Assembly (NCBI GenBank): GCA_030746455.1
Contig: JASLMQ010000737.1
Location: 1-12,951, forward strand
Length of the DNA stretch: 12,951 bases
Direction of reading: 5' to 3'
Source: Candidatus Latescibacterota bacterium
Lineage (GTDB): Bacteria; Latescibacterota; UBA2968; GCA-2709665
Below the pieces are notes generated by a model, which ran no database searches, had not been told where the DNA came from, and saw only the letters and a program-made list of their open reading frames with translations. Shown here in pieces: positions 1 to 5,865 of this stretch. Every line of letters starts with the position of its first letter. Position 1 is the first letter of the stretch. The position numbers and the translations under genes are program-made.

Positions 1-2
1 GG

Positions 3-95
3 TCGCGCCGCATCTGCATCGCCATCCTTCTCTCGTGCCTGGCCACCATCGTCGCCGGTTCGATCTGGAAGGACGCCTGGATCCATCATCCCTAG
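3..95 (+). CDS. C-terminal tail of an unidentified gene, cut by the window edge (tentative)
   Basis: Frame 3 is open from the window edge to a TAG at 93-95 and gives 30 residues. They start with two arginines, run through a hydrophobic stretch (ICIAILLSCLATIVAG) and end in a short polar tail. This could be the last membrane helix of a membrane protein, or a remnant of a signal-peptide region. It overlaps the long GTG-start extension of the next gene, which is one reason for preferring the later start there. It is too short to identify; the coding call rests only on the plausible helix. Confidence 0.25.
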   Translation, partial: SRRICIAILLSCLATIVAGSIWKDAWIHHP

Positions 96-145
96 CTCGC
101 GGTTCGGTTCGGAACCCACAGGTCAGCAGGCCAGTCGGAACAGAC

Positions 146-961
146 GTGACACCAGAGATCAAAGAGCATCGCATCGACAGCCGCCGCTACGGCTACATCG
201 ACGAGGGCAGCGGCAACGCCGTCGTGCTCCTTCACGGCCACTTCATCGCCGAGGGCCAGTGGGACCCACAGATCCCGGCCCTGGTCGACGCGGGCTACCG
301 CGTCATCTGTCCGCACCGTGCGGGAATGGGCGCAAGCGATCCCTCCGACTTCATGTCCGACGCCGGGGATGCCGACGACACCTTCCTCCTGCTCGGCTCC
401 CTCGGAGTCCGGGAATGCGTCGCCGTCGGGCACAGCGCGGGAACGGCGCACGCCCGGCAAATGCTGCTTTCCAGATCGGGTCGCGTGAGTGGCATCGTAT
501 TCGCGGACGGGCTGTTCTACCTTTCCGGCGCCTCGTCCAGGCTGGGCACGGAGCGCTACAGCCCCGGCACGTTGAAGGCGTATGAGAAGAACCGGGCAGT
601 ACTCGAGGCGAACGACCTCCCCTGGTACTACCCCAGTGACTACAACGTCAGCCTCCTCGAGGAATGGAACGCCTGGGTGCGTCGCCATCCCAACGCCAGG
701 GAGGAGCTGCAGCGTCGGGACGATCCGCGGAACGTCCACTTCGGGCCCGAACGCACCTGCGAGGTGCCGATGCTCGTCATCGCCTCCGGCTGGGGCAAGA
801 TCCGCCCGGGAGATCCGGAGGAAATCGCACTCCGGAACAGGCTTCCCGGTCCGGATGCCGAGGTCGTCGTCCTCACCGAATGCGGCCACTACGTCCAGCT
901 CGAGCAGGCGGAGGCTTTCAACAGGGCTCTGCTCGATTTCCTGGCGAGGGTGTATCAGTAG
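146..961 (+). CDS. alpha/beta hydrolase fold protein
   Basis: Putative serine hydrolase (esterase, lactonase or similar; substrate not predictable) of 271 aa from the GTG at 146. Numbered from that start, the fold landmarks are in order: the oxyanion-hole HG at about 30-31 after a hydrophobic strand, the nucleophile elbow GHSAG with Ser97, and the catalytic His248 in TECGHYVQLEQ near the C-terminus. The acid normally found after strand 7 (GxxDxxxP) is not obvious: that segment reads GWGKIRP. Asp121 in VFADG, after strand 6, is an alternative acid. The frame stays open to another GTG at 35, which would add 37 arginine- and serine-rich residues without fold character; 146 is preferred because recognisable sequence begins just after it, though its ribosome site is poor. 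There is no signal peptide. The gene is separated by 218 nt from the next and need not belong to that operon. Confidence 0.85.
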   Translation: MTPEIKEHRIDSRRYGYIDEGSGNAVVLLHGHFIAEGQWDPQIPALVDAGYRVICPHRAGMGASDPSDFMSDAGDADDTFLLLGSLGVRECVAVGHSAGTAHARQMLLSRSGRVSGIVFADGLFYLSGASSRLGTERYSPGTLKAYEKNRAVLEANDLPWYYPSDYNVSLLEEWNAWVRRHPNAREELQRRDDPRNVHFGPERTCEVPMLVIASGWGKIRPGDPEEIALRNRLPGPDAEVVVLTECGHYVQLEQAEAFNRALLDFLARVYQ

Positions 962-1179
962 AGAAACTCTCTTTGAGCTTCTGCTTCAGGTAGGAGTCGG
1001 GATCCTGGTACAAAAAAGAGGAGGCCTCTTGGTTCAGCTGAATGCTGAAAGCTGGCTTTCCCGTCTCACGCCTCACGCCTGGCCTCCGAAGCTGGCACCG
1101 CCAGCGAAGGAGGGTCTCACGTCTCACGACATCTGGAATCCACCCAATCGGTGCTACCCATTGATTAAGGAGTTACCCA
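962..1179 (+). repeat. intergenic repeat block: heptamer arrays plus GC hairpin
   Basis: No gene fits here. In order it holds a small inverted repeat (AAGAGG-AGG-CCTCTT, 1016-1030); three in-phase 7-nt units (GCTGAAT 1037-1043, GCTGAAA 1044-1050, a diverged GCTGGCT 1051-1057); a second array (GTCTCAC 1063-1069, GCCTCAC 1070-1076, diverged copy 1077-1083); a hairpin at 1083-1113; and two more GTCTCAC units at 1114-1127. AAGGAG at 1167-1172 is the ribosome site of the next gene. No convincing promoter was found, although a TACAAA at 1008-1013 could be a weak -10. Confidence 0.7.
1083..1113 (+). repeat. GC-rich hairpin with GAA/GAA internal loop, copy 1
   Basis: CCTCC (1083-1087), GAA, GCTGG (1091-1095), loop CACCG, CCAGC (1101-1105), GAA, GGAGG (1109-1113). 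Both stems pair perfectly, and the GAA/GAA internal loop could form sheared G-A pairs in RNA. It is flanked by heptamer arrays on both sides. The same plan recurs at 3663-3695 and 5762-5829. Confidence 0.75.
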
Positions 1180-3591
1180 ATGGTTCAGATGGATCACACT
1201 ACCGACCTTGCATCCCCCAATCTCCCCGCCACTGAGAACGGTCTCAGCCGCCGCTACCTGCGCCTCCTGGAGATGTGGATCCCAATCGGCGTGGACTACT
1301 TCGCCGACTGGCCCGACCGACCCAACTGCGGCCACTTCTTCGGTGGAGTCCACTGGTACGGCAACGAAACCGTGAATCCGGCTGAGGCCTTCGCCATCGT
1401 CAGCACCTCGTCCGAATATGACGAGCAGGCAACCGGGGTCTCCAGAGACCAACTCCGAGAGATGGCCATCAAGGGCCTCCGCTACCTGTGCTTCACCCAC
1501 GACACGGGTCCCGAGGACTGCGTCAGGCCGGCCACGGGCCTTGGACGCCCGGAGAACTGCGGTACGAAGTGGGGCGAGCGCGGCAGGGGCTTCTTCAGAG
1601 AAAGCCAGTGCGGCACCGGCCTGGCCTGCCTGGCCCGCATCTGCCTGCTCCTGCGAGACCACATCGACGACGAAACCTGGATGATGATGGCCCGAATGCA
1701 CGAGGACTACGCGGAACGGTTCGGGGACATGCCGCCCAAGGACGGCGTCTACGTGGACACCCAGATGGAGGAGAACGCCTGGACCTCCGCCGGGCTCACC
1801 TCGTGCTTCCTGTTCCTCTCGCGGCACCCGCACGCTGCGGACTGGGAAGCGATGACCCGTAGGTGGATGTACTCGACCTGCGCCACCCCTCAGGATGCCA
1901 AGGACCTCGGGCAGGTCGGTGAGGACACCGCAAAGGGTCTGACCGGCAAGATCTTCACGACCCTACCGGACTACTGGGCCGAGAATCACGGGATGGTCCA
2001 CCCCAGCTACACCGGATCGGGCGTCAGGTCTCTCTTGACCCTCGGAACCCAATTGAGGCTCTGGGGCCGAGGCATTCCCCCCGAGCTCCACTGGAACCGC
2101 GATCGCGTCTACGAGAGCCTGAAGGCCATGACCGATGGGGGAGGCTACCCCCAGCCCATCCAGGGGATGGACTGGCCCTATCTGCGCGCCACCGGGTGTG
2201 AGACCGCCCACGCCATTGCCTCGGTGCTTTACGACGACCCCGATGCCGCGGCCCTCCAGCTGCGTGGACTCCACAACTGCGAGCTCCGCATGAGGGGCAA
2301 TGGCGGACGTATGTACGATCGCGATCTCGCTATGGCGGCCCACGGCCAGCAGGACCCCCTGATCATCCGAGAGGCCGCCATTGGCGAGATCGCCCATCTC
2401 TACCTCTTCCACCGCCTCTTCGGGGCCGGGGCCGAGCCTGCGCCCGAGAAGGAGCTCGAGTCGCGTCTGGCCGGTGTCCGAAGCTATCCCCACGCGGGAT
2501 TCGTTCACCATCGCCATCCGACCGGCCAGACCTCCTTCTCCTGGCGGAACTCCATCATGGCCCTTCCCCTCACCAGGGAAGGCATCTACACCATTGCCCC
2601 CTGCTCCGACTCCTGGCTTGGCACGCCTGTTGTGGAGGATCGTCCCGACAGTCACCGTCTGGTGGACGTCAATGTCACCCGCTACGACGACGCCTTCGCC
2701 GCCGCGATGGTGACGGACCGCTGCCAGGAGTCCCTCCGCCAGCAGGTCCTGTTCGCCAGCCTGCCCGACGGCCGCGTGCTGTCCTTCGAGCGATTCGTTG
2801 CCCTCGAGGACCTCACGCTCGAGTCCCTCGACCAGGGATTCCTCCGCATCACCAACGAGCACTTCCCGCTGCTCGAGCCGAACTGCCGCGGCGTGCGAAC
2901 TCTCTACCGTCCCGACGGCTCCACCGACTACAGGGGATGGCACGGCGATTCCGAGGAGGATGACGTGGTCGACGACCTCGGCCAGCCCGAGTGGGTCAAC
3001 GTCGACGACCGTCTCGGCATTCGGTTCTCGGGTAAGAATGCCGCCGTCTACCACAATCGCCACTTCTTCAAGCCGTATCGGGCCATAGCGGACGACTTCA
3101 CCCTCTCCAGACAGGCCGGGTCCACCGTCGTTGAGGCCGGCCAGTCGGCGGGTCGGCTGGCCGCCGTCCTCGCACCTGATCAACCGCACAATGAGACCCC
3201 GTCCATGTCCCTGGGGATGTTGTCCGGCCCCCCCAACAGCGCCGCCCTCGTGACCGACGGGTACCTCGCCGTCGCCAGCTTCGGGGCCCGGACCCGCCGA
3301 TGCGTCTTCAGCCTGGAGTTGACAGCGGACATCAACGTCTACCCCGGCTCGACCCTCGATGCCGATGGCGAAGTCATCCGATATGCCGTTGTGCTCCGCG
3401 GCTGCAGCGCCAGCCTACTCGGGGCCACGCGCACGCTTCGTTCCGACGGGAGCATTCACGTGGACACCTGCGAAGACGGCGCGTGCTATGTGACCAATGT
3501 CGGCGAGGACGTCGCGGACGTCGAGGTAACCTCCGGCGAAGGCGCGGGACTCCACGAGCACATCAATCCGGGCTCGACCTGGGCGCTCTAG
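1180..3591 (+). CDS. putative polysaccharide lyase-like protein (alpha/alpha-toroid type)
   Basis: An 803-aa protein starting at the ATG at 1180, 7 nt after a good AAGGAG. No signal peptide or membrane helix is visible, so it is probably cytoplasmic. The first half (about 20-430) is rich in aromatic and helical segments; the second half (about 455-800) is strand-like with many Gly, Asp and Val. That order, helical toroid then beta-sandwich, is known for lyases of the PL8 and heparinase II/III groups. Candidate catalytic residues are Asn199 in ENAW and His270, His274 and Tyr277 in ENHGMVHPSYTG. The HxxPSYTG part resembles the His/Tyr region of PL8 lyases, whose mechanism uses Asn, His and Tyr. 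WRNSIMALP at 455-463 begins the C-terminal half. The gene heads a set with a GH29 fucosidase and a symporter, which fits saccharide breakdown. The coding call is secure; the family is an inference, and a glycosidase or uncharacterised toroid protein remains possible. Confidence 0.85.
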   Translation: MVQMDHTTDLASPNLPATENGLSRRYLRLLEMWIPIGVDYFADWPDRPNCGHFFGGVHWYGNETVNPAEAFAIVSTSSEYDEQATGVSRDQLREMAIKGLRYLCFTHDTGPEDCVRPATGLGRPENCGTKWGERGRGFFRESQCGTGLACLARICLLLRDHIDDETWMMMARMHEDYAERFGDMPPKDGVYVDTQMEENAWTSAGLTSCFLFLSRHPHAADWEAMTRRWMYSTCATPQDAKDLGQVGEDTAKGLTGKIFTTLPDYWAENHGMVHPSYTGSGVRSLLTLGTQLRLWGRGIPPELHWNRDRVYESLKAMTDGGGYPQPIQGMDWPYLRATGCETAHAIASVLYDDPDAAALQLRGLHNCELRMRGNGGRMYDRDLAMAAHGQQDPLIIREAAIGEIAHLYLFHRLFGAGAEPAPEKELESRLAGVRSYPHAGFVHHRHPTGQTSFSWRNSIMALPLTREGIYTIAPCSDSWLGTPVVEDRPDSHRLVDVNVTRYDDAFAAAMVTDRCQESLRQQVLFASLPDGRVLSFERFVALEDLTLESLDQGFLRITNEHFPLLEPNCRGVRTLYRPDGSTDYRGWHGDSEEDDVVDDLGQPEWVNVDDRLGIRFSGKNAAVYHNRHFFKPYRAIADDFTLSRQAGSTVVEAGQSAGRLAAVLAPDQPHNETPSMSLGMLSGPPNSAALVTDGYLAVASFGARTRRCVFSLELTADINVYPGSTLDADGEVIRYAVVLRGCSASLLGATRTLRSDGSIHVDTCEDGACYVTNVGEDVADVEVTSGEGAGLHEHINPGSTWAL

Positions 3592-3767
3592 CCTTCAGCA
3601 CCAGTCCCTCACGCGCCCGCCCTTACAACGGTTGGCCCCTCTCCTGCCTGCGGGAGAGGGGTGCCCGCCGTAGCTCCGCTGGAGCGGAGGCGGGCGGGGT
3701 GAAGGCCGCGATGCCATCGCCGCTCTATCCATCGCATCGCTGTGCTGCTTCACCAATGGAGACCTAT
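3592..3767 (+). repeat. intergenic spacer with two GC-rich hairpins
   Basis: A 176-nt gap inside the putative operon. It holds a 9-bp perfect stem, CCCCTCTCC (3636-3644) with GGAGAGGGG (3653-3661) and an 8-nt loop, followed one base later by a second hairpin at 3663-3695. Neither is followed by a T-run, so they are not typical terminators. The first resembles REP-type palindromes known from many bacterial genomes; this is a resemblance only. Confidence 0.7.
3663..3695 (+). repeat. GC-rich hairpin with GTA/GGA internal loop, copy 2
   Basis: GCCCGCC (3663-3669), GTA, GCTCC (3673-3677), 3-nt loop GCT, GGAGC (3681-3685), GGA, GGCGGGC (3689-3695). All 12 stem pairs are Watson-Crick. It has the same two-stem plan as copies 1 and 3 with different stem bases, and lacks the trailing heptamer array. 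Confidence 0.75.
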
Positions 3768-4793
3768 ATGCCTGATATCCCCTCCTATCTCCGCGACTAC
3801 GCCGACCTCTACGCGGAGGACCCTCGTGCCGCCGCCCTCGCCTGGTTCCGCGAGGCCCGCTACGGCCTCTTCCTCCACTACGGCCTCTACTCCCTCCTGG
3901 GCCGTCACGAGTGGGTCCAGCTTCGGGAGAAGATCCCCGTCGCCGAGTATGCGAAGCTCACGGAGCGGTTCACGGCCGACGGCTTCGATGCCGGCGCCAT
4001 CGCCGACATAGCCGTCGCCGCGGAGATGAAGTACGTCAACATCACCACGCGGCACCACGACAGCTTCTCCCTGTTCGAGACCGTCCAGAGCGACTTCAAC
4101 AGCGTCAGAGCCGCCGCGGGTCGTGACCTTATCACGGAGCTTGCGGATGCCTGTCGCGAATTCGGCCTTGGTCTCTGCCTCTACTATTCCCACGGTCGCG
4201 ACTGGAAGCACCCGCACGCGCCCAACAACGACGAATGGGGAGGCCGGGCTCGCCCGGAGTATGACCCGCCCGAGCCGTCCTACGCCTATGGCGACGAGCA
4301 CGACCTTCAGAGATACCTCGACTTCACCACCGCCCAAATTCGCGAGCTCCTCACCCAATACGGTCCCGTCGCGGCCATCTGGCTGGACGGCATCGCCGTC
4401 CCGGCCTCAGGTAACGTGTCCAGGTTCCGGTGCCAGGAGCTCTACGACTTCATCCACAGCATGCAGCCCCAGGTCCTCGTGTCCTACAAGCAGGGCCTGC
4501 TCGGAACCGAGGACTTCTACGCGCCCGAGCACAAGGCCGTCGATCGCGACGCCGGTAACCCGATGGAGATCTGCACGTCCATGACCCAGGGGGGCTGGGG
4601 CTACATGGCGGACGCGGCCGGTAAGCACAAATCGGCCAACGACGTCTGGGAGACGCTACGCGAAGCGCGACGGGCCAACTGCAACCTGCTCCTCAACTCC
4701 GGGCCGCTACCCGACGGTTCCATCGACCCCGAGGACGAGCCCGTCCTTCGAGCCGTCGGCGCACGCATCCGTGAGGAGGGATTCCCAGAATGA
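3768..4793 (+). CDS. GH29 alpha-L-fucosidase-like glycosidase
   Basis: A 341-aa catalytic-domain-only protein that should hydrolyse terminal alpha-L-fucose. The frame is open from 3300, but the start is placed at the ATG at 3768 because GGAG (3758-3761) lies 6 nt upstream; the ATG at 3756 has no ribosome site. GH29 landmarks are in order: ALAWFREARYGLFLHYG at 23-39, the barrel motif NITTRHHDSFSLF at 91-103, GPVAAIWLDG with the expected nucleophile Asp207, YAPE with Glu254 as candidate acid/base, GWGY at 276-279, and NLLLNSGPLPDGSI near the C-terminus. There is no signal peptide, whereas many characterised GH29 enzymes are exported, and the usual C-terminal beta-sandwich is absent (family members are often about 450 aa or longer). 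Its stop overlaps the next start as ATGA, so the two are translationally coupled. Family assignment is strong; fucose specificity is inferred. Confidence 0.92.
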   Translation: MPDIPSYLRDYADLYAEDPRAAALAWFREARYGLFLHYGLYSLLGRHEWVQLREKIPVAEYAKLTERFTADGFDAGAIADIAVAAEMKYVNITTRHHDSFSLFETVQSDFNSVRAAAGRDLITELADACREFGLGLCLYYSHGRDWKHPHAPNNDEWGGRARPEYDPPEPSYAYGDEHDLQRYLDFTTAQIRELLTQYGPVAAIWLDGIAVPASGNVSRFRCQELYDFIHSMQPQVLVSYKQGLLGTEDFYAPEHKAVDRDAGNPMEICTSMTQGGWGYMADAAGKHKSANDVWETLREARRANCNLLLNSGPLPDGSIDPEDEPVLRAVGARIREEGFPE

Positions 4794-5596
4794 CCGACAC
4801 GCTCACAGTCAAAGCCAACACCTACCGCCAGTTCGACGCCGACTTCACCCTCGACGTCCCGGCCGAAGGCATGGGCGGATGGAGCCGAGCCGAGATCGAC
4901 CTCGCGCCCGAGCACACCGCTCTGGTCGTCATGCACGCCTGGGACATCGGCGCCTACGACGAGTACCCCGGCTGGTGGCGGGCCTGCGAGGAGATCCCCC
5001 GCACCTACGAGATCTGTCGCACCGTCTTTCCCCCCCTGCTAACCGCCGTCCGATACTCGTCGCTCGAGCTCTTCCACGTCGTCTCCGGCGGAGACTACTA
5101 CAAGGACTGCCCCGGCTACCGGAAGGCCGTCGAGCTCGCCGGACCCGAGCCGGAGCCCCCGAAGCGGATCGAACCCGATCCGGCCTACCGGAAGCTGCTC
5201 CAGTTCCGGTCCGACAACGTCTGGGTCGGTGCCCACAACCAGGCCGACTACCGTCGCGGATCCCCCAACCGCGACTTCGCGTCCGAGGCCCGGCCCCTGG
5301 ACACGGAGGGCGTGGCCGAGAACGGCCACCAGCTCTTCGCGCTCTGCGCGGAGTTCGGGATCAACCATCTGATCTACGCCGGATTCGACATCAACATGTG
5401 CCTGATGTTCTCCCCCGGCGGCATGGCCGACATGCAGCAACGCGGCTTCATCTGCTCCGCGATCCGGCAGGCCGTCACCGCCGGCGAAAGCAAGGAGACC
5501 GCACGCAACGAGCTCTGCAAGGAGATCGCGCTCTGGTACGTCGCCCTCAGCTACGGCTTCGTCTTCGACCTCGACGATCTGCTTGCGGTCCTATGA
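4790..5596 (+). CDS. isochorismatase-superfamily (cysteine hydrolase fold) protein
   Basis: A 268-aa protein whose ATG overlaps the fucosidase TGA by the ATGA arrangement, with AGGAGG at 4774-4779 as ribosome site. The fold is suggested by a first strand ending in Asp (TALVVMHAWDIG, Asp52), an arginine-containing helix, LELFHVVSGG as the next strand, and the C-terminal signature HLIYAGFDINMCLMFSPGGMADM. There Cys204 sits where the nucleophile of isochorismatases, nicotinamidases and carbamoyl hydrolases lies, followed by AIRQAVTAGES where the family usually has its D-A segment. At 268 aa it is longer than the typical 180-220 aa; a 50-residue insertion around 105-160 rich in Pro, Tyr and Arg accounts for this. 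No signal peptide. Substrate unknown: with a glycosidase partner, an amide or N-carbamoyl derivative linked to sugar metabolism is possible, but this is speculation. Confidence 0.85.
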   Translation: MTDTLTVKANTYRQFDADFTLDVPAEGMGGWSRAEIDLAPEHTALVVMHAWDIGAYDEYPGWWRACEEIPRTYEICRTVFPPLLTAVRYSSLELFHVVSGGDYYKDCPGYRKAVELAGPEPEPPKRIEPDPAYRKLLQFRSDNVWVGAHNQADYRRGSPNRDFASEARPLDTEGVAENGHQLFALCAEFGINHLIYAGFDINMCLMFSPGGMADMQQRGFICSAIRQAVTAGESKETARNELCKEIALWYVALSYGFVFDLDDLLAVL

Positions 5597-5865
5597 GATT
5601 CGGGAGCTTTGGGGGGATCTGCCCCGGTGCCAGACCCGAGCGAAGGCGTTCGGGTACCCACCGTGCCGGACCGGAGCCCCTTCTACCCCGCGAATAGGTC
5701 AAGGAGTCGAACCCGAGCCCACGAGCCACGCAGCGCCCAACACGGTCCCGCCGTCTGCCTGCCCTCCGTAGCTCCGGCCCGCCCGCCAAAGCTGCACAAG
5801 CAGCGGCGGCGGGAAGGAGCGAAGGAGGGTCGTCCGTCGTCCGCCGTCAAGGAGACCCAACCCGC
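5597..5865 (+). repeat. intergenic spacer with inverted repeats and heptamer array
   Basis: A 269-nt gap before the symporter. It contains a 6-bp inverted repeat, ACCCGA (5634-5639) with TCGGGT (5650-5655), with no T-run; a G-run at 5611-5616; the large hairpin at 5762-5829; and 7-nt units GTCGTCC at 5829-5835 and 5836-5842 with a diverged copy at 5843-5849. AAGGAG at 5849-5854 is the symporter ribosome site. Short frames across the gap look like shadows. Confidence 0.7.
5762..5829 (+). repeat. GC-rich hairpin with GTA/GAA internal loop, copy 3
   Basis: CCCTCC (5762-5767, the last C flush with GTA 5768-5770), GCTCC (5771-5775), then an inner hairpin of CCCGCC (5782-5787) with GGCGGG (5808-5813) and GCTGC (5791-5795) with GCAGC (5800-5804), then GGAGC (5816-5820), GAA (5821-5823) and GGAGGG (5824-5829). 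The outer plan equals copies 1 and 2; this copy has an extended apical part. In-phase heptamers begin right at its 3' edge, as after copy 1. Confidence 0.75.

Noticed and set aside
1016..1030. AAGAGG-AGG-CCTCTT hairpin beside an A-run, possible terminator
   Set aside because: It would act only on the minus strand, where no gene ends; for the upstream hydrolase there is no T-run.
1037..1127. Possible CRISPR array or direct-repeat cluster
   Set aside because: The repeats are 7-nt tandem units without unique spacers, and no cas gene is present.
1963..3189. A 408-aa open frame on the minus strand inside the lyase-like gene
   Set aside because: Low-complexity Gly/Val/Glu-rich composition typical of the antisense of a GC-rich gene; no motif or ribosome site, and the plus-strand gene is clearly coding.
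3300..3767. Upstream extension of the fucosidase frame
   Set aside because: It overlaps the end of the lyase-like gene, is Arg/His-rich, crosses the two GC hairpins and has no GH29 character; the ribosome site favours 3768.
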